Below are positions 1-5,701 of a DNA stretch of 5,701 nucleotides, one piece after another. The DNA comes from Flavobacteriales bacterium UBA972. GTDB taxonomy: Bacteria > Bacteroidota > Bacteroidia > Flavobacteriales > Schleiferiaceae. The notes beneath the pieces were generated by a model that ran no database searches, was not told the origin of the DNA, and saw nothing but the letters and a program-made list of their open reading frames with translations. The stretch spans positions 1 to 5,701 of the forward strand of contig DBBY01000023.1 of assembly GCA_002292855.1 (NCBI GenBank). Direction: 5' to 3'. Position 1 is the first letter of the stretch; every line of letters begins with the position of its first letter. The position numbers and the translations under genes were made by a program.

Positions 1-52
1 TCCCCAAAAAAAAGACCTGTCCCCGGACCCCAAACCCAGTCCGCACTAAATC

Positions 53-418
53 ATGGCCGAAGGACTTTATAAAGTACTGACCAAAAACGAATGGTCCAAC
101 GCACAAAAAAGTGGTTTGATTGAGGTCGAGATTGACCAAAAAGACGGATTTATTCACCTCTCGACCGCTAGACAACTGCCCGGTACGCTAAACTTTTATT
201 TTGCCAACACCGACAGCCTGTTCCTTCTGAAACTCGATCTGAGCCAACGTACCGAAGGCTTAGTTTACGAAGCTCCTTCGGCTGGCAGCGGCCGGGGCGG
301 ACTCTTCCCTCACTGGTATGCTCCGCTTGGCATCGATCAAATAGCACAGGTCTGGGAGATTAAAAGAGGGGCATTTATGCTTCCTGAAGAAGTCATTCTG
401 GAGGCTGAAAAGCATTAG
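53..418 (+). CDS. DUF952 family protein, complete, 121 aa
   Basis: A small, probably cytoplasmic protein with no signal peptide or membrane segment. It carries the typical DUF952 landmarks in order: YKVLTKNEW (residues 6-14), KDGFIHLS (30-37), and a Gly-rich turn followed by LFPHWYAPL (84-92). Its length fits the usual single-domain size of about 100-120 residues. The start is well fixed, because a TAA (47-49) lies in frame two codons before the ATG. No strong Shine-Dalgarno sequence is visible, as is common in Bacteroidota. The molecular function of the family is not established. I recall that it has been grouped with ADP-ribosyltransferase-like folds, which would make His35 in the IHLS motif a candidate functional residue, but this is family-level inference. 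Sampled stretches look less GC-rich than the genes downstream. The next gene lies 139 bp away, so a shared operon is possible but not indicated. Confidence 0.9.
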   Translation: MAEGLYKVLTKNEWSNAQKSGLIEVEIDQKDGFIHLSTARQLPGTLNFYFANTDSLFLLKLDLSQRTEGLVYEAPSAGSGRGGLFPHWYAPLGIDQIAQVWEIKRGAFMLPEEVILEAEKH

Positions 419-504
419 TTGCCCGCCGCCGACCAGGCTAGGCACCAAGGAAGGGAGCTAGCCCTAGTCTCGACTTAAGGCCCTACCTTGTGTACTTATT
501 CCAA

Positions 505-537
505 TTGCTAAAAACTACAAATTCCGGGACCCTTTTG
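505..537 (+). promoter_or_regulatory. Weak candidate Bacteroidota-type promoter
   Basis: A TTG (505-507) lies 22 bases before CCCTTTTG (530-537). This loosely resembles the Bacteroidota consensus of TTG near -33 and TAnnTTTG near -7. The TTTG half is intact but the TA is replaced by CC, so the match is incomplete. It sits about 20 bases before the ATG of the secreted T9SS-tailed protein, which is the right place for its promoter. This is suggestive only. Confidence 0.2.
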
Positions 538-557
538 TTGCCCGCATTGCATTAAAA

Positions 558-1802
558 ATGAACAAACTCCTAGCCTCCCTGCTCACCGCCTCCCTTAGTG
601 TTGGGTTTGCGCAAACCCTTCACTTTGACTTTGAGTCCGCCACAGCAGGAATGCAGGGGTACGACGGGGCCACCTTTACTATTGTTCCCAACCCAAGTTT
701 GGTGGGCAACACTAGCAGCAATGTGGCTAAAATTGTCAAAGTCAATGTAAACAACCAATGGGCGGGCGGCAGAATCGCCGGAGTTACCTCCCTGAACTTC
801 ACCACTGCAGAAACCAGCATTCTGTCGATGGATGTTTACACCACCCAGCCCGTGGGTACCGTAATCAAGGTGAAGCTTGAGGCGCCCTACACCAGCGAAG
901 TAGACGCAATAACCACGGTCTCGGGCGGATGGCAAACGCTGCTCTTTGACTTTGGAATTCCCGCCCCCAGCGGCAGTGCCAACCTTATCATTATGCCCCA
1001 GCCCTTCACCAACGGGGGCGGAAATACGTTTTATTTTGATAACATCGAGCAAATTGGAGGCTCCATCGCCATTCCGCTGCCAGGGCTTCCGATAACCTTC
1101 GAATCCGGCACCAACACAGACCACTTCTTTAGCTTTGAGAGCGCGCAGCTCACGGTGGTTCCCAACCCCTACGTGACTGCAGCGAATACCAGCGCAACGG
1201 TCGCAAAAATTGTTCGCCACCTGGGCGCCCCCTTTGGCGGAAGCAAAATAACCTTCACCGGCCCTATAAACTTCGCGACCCACACCGTGCTCACGATGAA
1301 GGTCTGGACCTCGGCACCCATCGGTACCAACGTTACCCTCAAAACCGAGAAGCCCTTTTGGGGCGTGGAACGCAGCGTGCAAACGACCAAAACCTCAGAA
1401 TGGGAGACCCTTTCTTTTGACTTTGCAGGGTCACTGAGCGACATGCCCACCCTGGTTTTCTTGTTTGACTTTGTTGCAGGCAGCAGCAACGTTGGCAACG
1501 GATCCGCAAACTCCACCTTCTACTTTGACGACGTGAAGTACGCAGCGATTCCGCTCTCAAGCGACGAATTGACCTTGCTTAACGCCTTGCGCGTGGCGCC
1601 CAACCCGACCTCGGACCGCTGGACCTTTAGCGCTGGCAGGCCCATTCGCGTAGAACTCTGCGACCTTCAGGGCAAAGTGATCTCGGTTGCCGAAGGCTCC
1701 GATGACGTGGTGGTAAACGCCGCAAACCTGCCTTCAGGCATCTACATTGCGCGCATTCAATCCGGCGAAACGACCGTGTCGCAGCGCGTGACCAAACGCT
1801 AA
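558..1802 (+). CDS. Secreted protein: two CBM-like modules plus T9SS type A sorting domain, 414 aa
   Basis: The N-terminus is a signal peptide (residues 1-18; cleavage likely after Ala in GFA|QT), so the product enters the periplasm by Sec. Two homologous modules follow, at about residues 21-165 and 178-330. Each runs FES, then VPNP, N-T-S, VAKIV, a W-containing TLxFDF strand and a final FYFD-(N/D) strand. This pattern resembles the beta-sandwich carbohydrate-binding-like modules attached to Bacteroidota glycoside hydrolases such as GH16 enzymes. The C-terminal 70 residues form a T9SS type A sorting domain: VAPNPTSD (346-353), DLQGKV (369-374), LPSGIYIARI (391-400) and a basic end. T9SS cargo is exported across the outer membrane and anchored or released, usually with the tail removed. 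There is no glycoside hydrolase or other catalytic domain, so a binding or surface-adhesion role is inferred; the ligand is unknown. The ATG is chosen because it directly precedes a good signal peptide. Confidence 0.88.
   Translation: MNKLLASLLTASLSVGFAQTLHFDFESATAGMQGYDGATFTIVPNPSLVGNTSSNVAKIVKVNVNNQWAGGRIAGVTSLNFTTAETSILSMDVYTTQPVGTVIKVKLEAPYTSEVDAITTVSGGWQTLLFDFGIPAPSGSANLIIMPQPFTNGGGNTFYFDNIEQIGGSIAIPLPGLPITFESGTNTDHFFSFESAQLTVVPNPYVTAANTSATVAKIVRHLGAPFGGSKITFTGPINFATHTVLTMKVWTSAPIGTNVTLKTEKPFWGVERSVQTTKTSEWETLSFDFAGSLSDMPTLVFLFDFVAGSSNVGNGSANSTFYFDDVKYAAIPLSSDELTLLNALRVAPNPTSDRWTFSAGRPIRVELCDLQGKVISVAEGSDDVVVNAANLPSGIYIARIQSGETTVSQRVTKR
618..1052 (+). repeat. Module 1 of the tandem CBM-like duplication
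   Basis: Residues 21-165 of the secreted protein. The landmarks are FDFES, FTIVPNP (40-46), NTSSNVAKIV (51-60), WQTLLFDF (125-132) and NTFYFDNI (156-163), and all have counterparts in the second module. The two copies are clearly diverged at the protein level, so this is an old duplication or domain shuffling and not a recent DNA repeat. Confidence 0.75.
1089..1547 (+). repeat. Module 2 of the tandem CBM-like duplication
   Basis: Residues 178-330 of the secreted protein. The matching landmarks are ITFES (179-183), LTVVPNP (198-204), NTSATVAKIV (210-219), WETLSFDF (282-289) and STFYFDDV (319-326). The motif after VAKIV (LGAPFGGSKITF) is close to what I recall in modules attached to Bacteroidota GH16 enzymes. 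This copy looks the more canonical of the two. Confidence 0.75.
1587..1799 (+). other. T9SS type A sorting domain (protein C-terminus)
   Basis: Residues 344-414 carry the three usual landmarks of a type A sorting signal: a PNP motif near the start (VAPNPTSD), a central D-x-x-G-K-V turn, and LPSGIYIARI followed by a short polar strand ending VTKR. This directs export across the outer membrane by the T9SS translocon and is the strongest marker in the window for a Bacteroidota host. Confidence 0.9.
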
Positions 1803-1845
1803 GCTATGCCAGGGTAAGCCGCTGGATGACCGCTACCTTCGCCCC

Positions 1846-2853
1846 ATGGAACTCGGAATCGACAGCTTCGCCTCGCGCGAGCACGAACAGCCCGCAGAGG
1901 CCATTCAGCACCTTCTCGAGCGCATTGAAACCGCTGACCGCGTCGGCCTCGATGTGTTTGGCGTGGGCGAACACCACCGTGCGGAATTTTTGGACTCCGC
2001 CCCTTCGGTAATCCTTGCGGCAGCCGCCGCTCGAACCAAGCAGATCAGGCTGACCAGTGCCGTTACCGTGCTGAGCGCGGCCGATCCTGTCAGGGTTTTT
2101 CAGCAATTTGCAACCTTGGATCTCATTAGCCAAGGGCGGGCAGAAATGGTAGTAGGCCGCGGGTCATTTACCGAGTCCTTCCCGCTGTTTGGCCTTGACT
2201 TCAACGACTACGACGCGCTGTTTGCCGAGAAGCTCGACCTGCTCCTCCAGCTGCGGGCCGAGGAACGCATAACCTGGTCGGGCAAATTCCGTCCGGCATT
2301 GAACAACCAAGCGGTGTACCCCCGTCCCCTTCAGGCTGAAATTCCCATTTGGGTCGGCGTGGGCGGAACCCCTGAATCCTTCGTGCGCGCTGGCTTACTT
2401 GGTCTTCCCTTGATGGTAGCCGTGATCGGGGGCGAAACGCACCGTTTTAGACGAGCCGTCGAACTCTACCGCGCCGCAGGAGCCCGAGCAGGCCATGCGC
2501 CGGAGAAGCTCAAGGTAGGCCTGCATTCACTGGGCTACGTGGCTCCGAGCCGCGAAGAGGCGGTTAACGACTACTTCCCGGGGTACGCCGAAACCTTCAC
2601 GCGGATTGGGCGCGAGCGAGGATGGCCGCCGGTTTCCCGCGAACGCTTCGACGACCAAAACGGCCGCACCGGGGCTTTGCTCGTTGGCGACCCCGACGAG
2701 GTGGGAGAAAAAATACTAAGGCATGCAGCGGCATTGGGCGGCATAGACCGCCTGACCTTTCAGATGGACAATGCGAAGCTTCCGCGCGAAAAACTGCTGC
2801 GAAGCATCGAATTGATTGGGGAGCGCATCAAGCCTGCGCTCAAGACGAACTAA
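1846..2853 (+). CDS. LLM class flavin-dependent oxidoreductase (Atu2307/2I7G-like), 335 aa
   Basis: A complete luciferase-like monooxygenase-fold (TIM barrel) protein, expected to be cytoplasmic and to use FMN or a reduced flavin supplied by a partner. Landmarks in order are MELGIDSFA at the start, GLDVFGVGEHHR (34-45), SAPSVILAAAAARTKQIRL (51-69), the strand and loop SAVTVLSAADPVRVFQQFATLD, GRAEMVVGRGSF (97-108), ESFPLFG (110-116), VYPRPLQ (157-163), IPIWVGVGGTPES (166-178), GLPLMVAVIGG (186-196), and RIGRERGWPP (253-262) near the C-terminus. This order and length match the 'probable oxidoreductase, LLM family' subgroup typified by Agrobacterium Atu2307. The substrate is unknown for that subgroup. 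The ATG at 1846 fits the usual family start; the ATG at 1826 is out of frame. The gene lies 43 bp after the secreted-protein gene on the same strand, so co-transcription is possible. Its stop overlaps the stop of the converging receptor gene. Confidence 0.93.
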   Translation: MELGIDSFASREHEQPAEAIQHLLERIETADRVGLDVFGVGEHHRAEFLDSAPSVILAAAAARTKQIRLTSAVTVLSAADPVRVFQQFATLDLISQGRAEMVVGRGSFTESFPLFGLDFNDYDALFAEKLDLLLQLRAEERITWSGKFRPALNNQAVYPRPLQAEIPIWVGVGGTPESFVRAGLLGLPLMVAVIGGETHRFRRAVELYRAAGARAGHAPEKLKVGLHSLGYVAPSREEAVNDYFPGYAETFTRIGRERGWPPVSRERFDDQNGRTGALLVGDPDEVGEKILRHAAALGGIDRLTFQMDNAKLPREKLLRSIELIGERIKPALKTN

Positions 2854-5066
2854 AAGCGAGCAGCTACCGCAAGCACCGCGTTGCGCCCTGGTCCAGAAAT
2901 TCCAGAGCTGTAGGGACGGTAGCGCTGGTCCGAAATATTCTCGAGGCCGAAATTCATGGTGATTCCGCGCTTGAACTCCATGCTCGCACGGGCATTCACG
3001 GTATACCAGGACGGAGCATGTGGCCTGCCTTGAGCATCAAGCGCATAAATCTCGGTCTTGGCCTGTTCTTCCCAGGCGAGCTGGTCGCTGTGCAAGGCTC
3101 CCTGGAATTGGGAATAAAAGTCCGCGCGAAAGCGACCCCGGCGGTAGGTGAGTCCGCCCCAGCCGAAGGCAGGAGGAGCGTGGCGAGAGGGGCTAATCTG
3201 GCCGTTGTCGAGGCCCTCGACGCCCTTTTGAACATTGTACGACACCTTGCTGGACCACGCGCGAGACAGCTTTGCCTCCAGCCCAAAGTAGAGGCCGAGC
3301 ACGCGGGCAAAGGAGGCATTTTGAAGCGCCTCCATTTGGTTCCATTCGCCGCCGTAGAGTACGCTGTCGATTCCGTTCACCGAAAATGGCCTTCGTACAA
3401 GGGCCCCGCGCAGCAGCGTGGCATAGCCGGCCAGGTCGATTTTGAGCCATGTTCCAAACAGCCTTGCCACATCAAAATCTGCGCTGCTGGCATGCTCCGG
3501 CCTGAGGTTGGGGTTGGGCACCACCACCATTGAGGGAGAGGTGTCAAAAAATTTGCCGAGGTCGTCGACGTTGGGGGCCCTAAATGCAGTGCCAAGGTTT
3601 GATTTAATCACCCAATTGGGCGAGGGTCGGTAGGTAAATCCTATGCTGTTGGTCAAGGCCCGCGCACGAAGCCTCACTTGAGGTTCGAGCAAAGGCACAA
3701 AATTCATGTTGTTGCTAAAGTCTGCTTCGAGGCCCACTGCGCTCCAGCGAATTCCGCTCGTGATTGTGGTTTTAGGGCTTGGCGACCAGGCCTCTGTGGC
3801 GTAGAGTCCGGCAGAAAACCATGTGGCTTGAGGGTAGCGCGAATTAATTGCGGTCTGCGCTTGGTTGGCCAAATTCACCATTATTCCCTGCGAAAGCACG
3901 TCATTCCAAACGCCCTCAATACCATAGAACAGCTTGTGCTTAGGGTTCCATTCTTTGGCACAATCCCAATTGAGCGAGTAGGCCGCCACGCGCTCGCTTT
4001 GGCTGCTGCGCATGGTCGAGTTAAGGTCGCGAGCAATGCGCGACTCCTCAAACCGCTGGGCCGCCAAGCGAAGGGTCCATGCGTCCATCGCGGCATTGTT
4101 CACCTCGTGCCGCGCCGCGAAGTTGTGCATCTGCCATCGCTGCGGACCATAATTCCACTCCGCGTAGCGAGGTAGCCCGTTGCGCATGCGGTTGTGGCGG
4201 TCGTAGCGTCCGAAGTTTGAAGTCTGGGAATGATGGAATCCGTACTGAAGTTCCCAGCCCTTTTTGGGCGCATAAACCAGCTTTTGCATGGCATTGACCT
4301 GCTGGTAGCCCGACGGAATCTGCAGCAAGGAGTCCGTTTGCAGCCGAACCGAATCACCGGCGGGACTGACCTCGACATAGGTCGCCTTGATGTAGTCCCT
4401 TGGGCCGCGGCTCCCCTGGCGCAGGTGGTCAAAATCCCAGCGACTAAAACTGGTTATTGCAGCCCACTTGGCGCCTCCGTAGTGCAGATCAAAATGGCCG
4501 GTTTGCTCTTTACTGGCTGCGGAATACCGTCCCTGTACCTTGCCATGTACCCCCTTGGTGCCCACCTTGGGCTGAAGGGTGGTGAAGCTCATGACTCCGC
4601 CAATGGCATCGCTGCCGTACATCACGCTTGCGGGCCCAAAGACCACCTCGGTGCGCTCCAAGGCAAAGGGGTCAAGGTTGATGACGTTTTGCACGTTGCC
4701 CGCCCTAAAAATGGCGGTGTTCATGCGCACCCCGTCGACCGAATAAATCAGGCGATTCGTTGCAAACCCTCGAATCATTGGGCTCCCGCCGCCCTGCTGG
4801 CTTTTTTGAATGAAGACCTTGCCCGACAAGGCCAACACGTCTGCCGCCGTTTGGGGTTGAAACTGTGCAATCTGCTTGGGCAGGACCACAGCCACCTGAG
4901 AGGGAATGTGCTCGGCGGTCTGCTTCCAGCGCGCGGCAGAAATCACCACTTCGCGCAGGTCGAGGGTGTCTGACGCCGGGCTTAGCGCTTGCGCAAAGGC
5001 CCACAGCGGACCCGCCAGTACCGCAGCCGCCATGGAGTTTCTGTTGATCCGATTTATCCTCGTCAT
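2850..5066 (-). CDS. TonB-dependent outer-membrane receptor, haem/haemoglobin-receptor-like, 738 aa
   Basis: An outer-membrane active transporter powered by TonB-ExbBD. The signal peptide is residues 1-25 (basic start, hydrophobic core, cleavage at AFA|Q). A candidate TonB box, DTLDLREVVISA, is at 33-44. The plug domain follows (about 50-165), with GGGSPMIRG (92-100), VDGVRMN (110-116), and ERTEVVFGPASVMYGSDAIGG before the barrel. The beta-barrel fills about 170-738 and contains FRAP (495-498) and NPNL (518-521), which mark the haem/haemoglobin/transferrin receptor branch. The end has ENISDQRYRPYSSGISGPGR, then a terminal Phe, as in outer-membrane barrels. The N-terminal carboxypeptidase-like extension common in SusC proteins is absent, and no SusD gene is adjacent. 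The start at 5066 is preferred because it gives a proper signal peptide; the longer frame from 5252 would overlap the divergent gene, and the ATG at 5033 would lose the basic n-region. The substrate is unproven: no His lies between FRAP and NPNL. Confidence 0.93.
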   Translation of the reverse strand: MTRINRINRNSMAAAVLAGPLWAFAQALSPASDTLDLREVVISAARWKQTAEHIPSQVAVVLPKQIAQFQPQTAADVLALSGKVFIQKSQQGGGSPMIRGFATNRLIYSVDGVRMNTAIFRAGNVQNVINLDPFALERTEVVFGPASVMYGSDAIGGVMSFTTLQPKVGTKGVHGKVQGRYSAASKEQTGHFDLHYGGAKWAAITSFSRWDFDHLRQGSRGPRDYIKATYVEVSPAGDSVRLQTDSLLQIPSGYQQVNAMQKLVYAPKKGWELQYGFHHSQTSNFGRYDRHNRMRNGLPRYAEWNYGPQRWQMHNFAARHEVNNAAMDAWTLRLAAQRFEESRIARDLNSTMRSSQSERVAAYSLNWDCAKEWNPKHKLFYGIEGVWNDVLSQGIMVNLANQAQTAINSRYPQATWFSAGLYATEAWSPSPKTTITSGIRWSAVGLEADFSNNMNFVPLLEPQVRLRARALTNSIGFTYRPSPNWVIKSNLGTAFRAPNVDDLGKFFDTSPSMVVVPNPNLRPEHASSADFDVARLFGTWLKIDLAGYATLLRGALVRRPFSVNGIDSVLYGGEWNQMEALQNASFARVLGLYFGLEAKLSRAWSSKVSYNVQKGVEGLDNGQISPSRHAPPAFGWGGLTYRRGRFRADFYSQFQGALHSDQLAWEEQAKTEIYALDAQGRPHAPSWYTVNARASMEFKRGITMNFGLENISDQRYRPYSSGISGPGRNAVLAVAARF

Positions 5067-5138
5067 TTTTTGTGCGAATGCACCTGCAATAATAGTGCTA
5101 TGTTGCATTTTGAGGACTAGATTGCCTTCAAAATCCCC
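5067..5138. promoter_or_regulatory. Divergent intergenic region with nested inverted repeats
   Basis: These 72 bases must hold the promoters of both the receptor (leftward) and the DUF3445 gene (rightward). AATGCA (5077-5082) pairs with TGCATT (5104-5109), and inside this TGCAA (5085-5089) pairs with TTGCA (5103-5107). A small GTGC-GAAT-GCAC palindrome (5072-5083) overlaps the left arm. On the minus strand, TATTATTG (5094-5087) matches the Bacteroidota -7 box TAnnTTTG at all but one fixed position and lies 20 bases before the receptor ATG, but I find no TTG at the proper -33 distance. Operator function is inference; short inverted repeats like these can occur by chance. Confidence 0.3.
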
Positions 5139-5701
5139 ATGTACCCAGACGTTCCCTACTCGGTAAAACCCGACCTGACGCGGTCTTTGGCCCCCCTTGC
5201 CGCTGGCGACTGCCCTCCTGACTTCAGAGCTGCCAAGCAGCGGGAGCTTCATGGGCCTTTGCGGGCCGACCTGATTGGCGAACTCGGCATAGCTTCTGTG
5301 GGGCTGGAGCTCCTGGCAGAGCGGCTGGGCATGCCGGGCGCCTCCTTAGAAGATCTGGCCCTGAGCTGCGCGGAAGACCTTGCCCTTCTTCACAACGGAA
5401 TTTTAGTGGCAATTGCCTTCGCCTTCCCGAGCGGATTCAAGCCCTGCGAAAAACTGGGCTTGGACTTTGCCGCGGTGCACGCCCCCGTGGCCGACTCCGA
5501 AGCGCTCCGCGCTGCAAGCGCGGGAATTACAGCCGCCATGAAGCGGCCCGATGCCAATTTTGAGCGCGGCGTGTGGACCTTAACCAGCCTCGGAACCTTG
5601 AGCCAGCATCCGTCCTACCCGAGGCCCCAGGCGACGCAGGAGTCCGACCTATGGTTCCGCAGTGAATTCCAAGTACTTCAGTCCTTAGGGGGCGACTGGA
5701 C
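5139..5701 (+). CDS. DUF3445 / haem-dependent oxidative N-demethylase family protein, 3'-truncated by window end
   Basis: I translated this frame by hand; it stays open from ATG 5139 to the window end (187 complete codons). An in-frame TAG (5118-5120) limits the start to this ATG. Family landmarks are visible: the ED-L-LL segment (CAEDLALL, 77-84), a FPS segment before the C-EKLG stretch (AFAFPSGFKPCEKLG, 93-107), VHAPV (113-117), GVWTL (144-148), and FRSEFQVLQSL (173-183), which corresponds to the 'R-E-Q-L-RLP' region of relatives. Families of this type bind haem in a PAS-like fold. The characterised member is the alpha subunit of HODM, which oxidatively demethylates dimethylamine to methylamine and formaldehyde. 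Many family members outside that operon have no proven substrate. No signal peptide is present, so it is probably cytoplasmic. It is divergent from the TonB receptor. The C-terminal part and the downstream genes, which would show any reductase partners, lie outside the window. Confidence 0.85.
   Translation, partial: MYPDVPYSVKPDLTRSLAPLAAGDCPPDFRAAKQRELHGPLRADLIGELGIASVGLELLAERLGMPGASLEDLALSCAEDLALLHNGILVAIAFAFPSGFKPCEKLGLDFAAVHAPVADSEALRAASAGITAAMKRPDANFERGVWTLTSLGTLSQHPSYPRPQATQESDLWFRSEFQVLQSLGGDW

Noticed and set aside
1..52. Possible end of an upstream gene (open frame ending at TAA 47-49)
   Set aside because: Only 15 codons are visible and they have no recognisable sequence. It could equally be an intergenic leader, so no gene is called.
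436..463. Hairpin GGCTAG...CTAGCC with a 16-base loop after the DUF952 gene, considered as a terminator
   Set aside because: The stem is only 6 bp, the loop is long and no T-run follows, so it does not meet the form of an intrinsic terminator.
570..1382. Long minus-strand frame (270 codons) opposite the secreted-protein gene
   Set aside because: Its translation has no recognisable motifs and an odd composition. It lies wholly inside a well-supported gene with a signal peptide, repeats and sorting tail, so it is a codon-bias shadow.
1826..2011. Plus-strand 61-codon frame starting at 1826, overlapping the oxidoreductase start
   Set aside because: It is out of frame with the oxidoreductase, which starts at 1846 with the family-typical MELGI sequence. 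The short frame has no independent support.
2622..3533. Plus-strand frame (303 codons) crossing the convergent junction
   Set aside because: It overlaps the end of the oxidoreductase in another frame and the 3' part of the receptor in antisense. Both of those have strong family motifs; this translation has none.
4230..4973. Plus-strand frame (247 codons) antisense to the receptor plug domain
   Set aside because: No recognisable domain is present and the opposite strand is clearly the conserved plug region, so I read it as a GC-rich antisense shadow.
5067..5252. N-terminal extension of the TonB receptor frame up to an ATG at 5252 (62 extra residues)
   Set aside because: It would bury the signal peptide inside the protein and overlap the first 114 bases of the divergent DUF3445 gene. 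The extension has no domain character, and the ATG at 5066 gives a standard signal peptide.

Overview
The window most likely comes from a member of the Bacteroidota. Three things point there: a secreted protein ending in a type IX secretion system (T9SS) type A sorting domain, a TonB-dependent receptor of a Bacteroidota-like type with a C-terminal Phe, and starts without obvious strong Shine-Dalgarno sequences. Most genes look GC-rich by eye, with G/C-rich third positions, which is why long antisense ORFs appear on the strand opposite several real genes. I cannot place the organism below phylum level.

Layout: (1) 53-418 (+), a complete small DUF952-family protein. (2) 558-1802 (+), a secreted protein built from a signal peptide, two copies of a carbohydrate-binding-like beta-sandwich module and a T9SS sorting tail, with no catalytic domain. 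(3) 1846-2853 (+), a complete luciferase-like (LLM class) flavin-dependent oxidoreductase of the Atu2307/2I7G type. (4) 5066-2850 (-), a TonB-dependent outer-membrane receptor with the FRAP/NPNL motifs of the haem/haemoglobin receptor branch. It converges on the oxidoreductase gene and the two stop codons overlap by 4 bp. (5) 5139-5701 (+), running off the window, the N-terminal 187 residues of a DUF3445 protein, the family of the haem-binding subunit of haem-dependent oxidative N-demethylase (HODM). It is divergent from the receptor across a 72-bp gap.

Coding density is high and no gene-free stretch exceeds 140 bases. I see no tRNA or rRNA gene, no CRISPR array, no insertion sequence and no clear intrinsic terminator.

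Most of the window looks like ordinary chromosomal Bacteroidota sequence. The part most worth a second look is the divergent pair at the right end: a haem-receptor-like TonB protein beside a family of haem enzymes, sharing one short intergenic region with nested inverted repeats. A link between haem or iron uptake and the haem enzyme is an inference from position and family, not shown by the sequence. The second point of interest is the secreted protein made only of binding modules. I did not find convincing evidence of a wholly new system.
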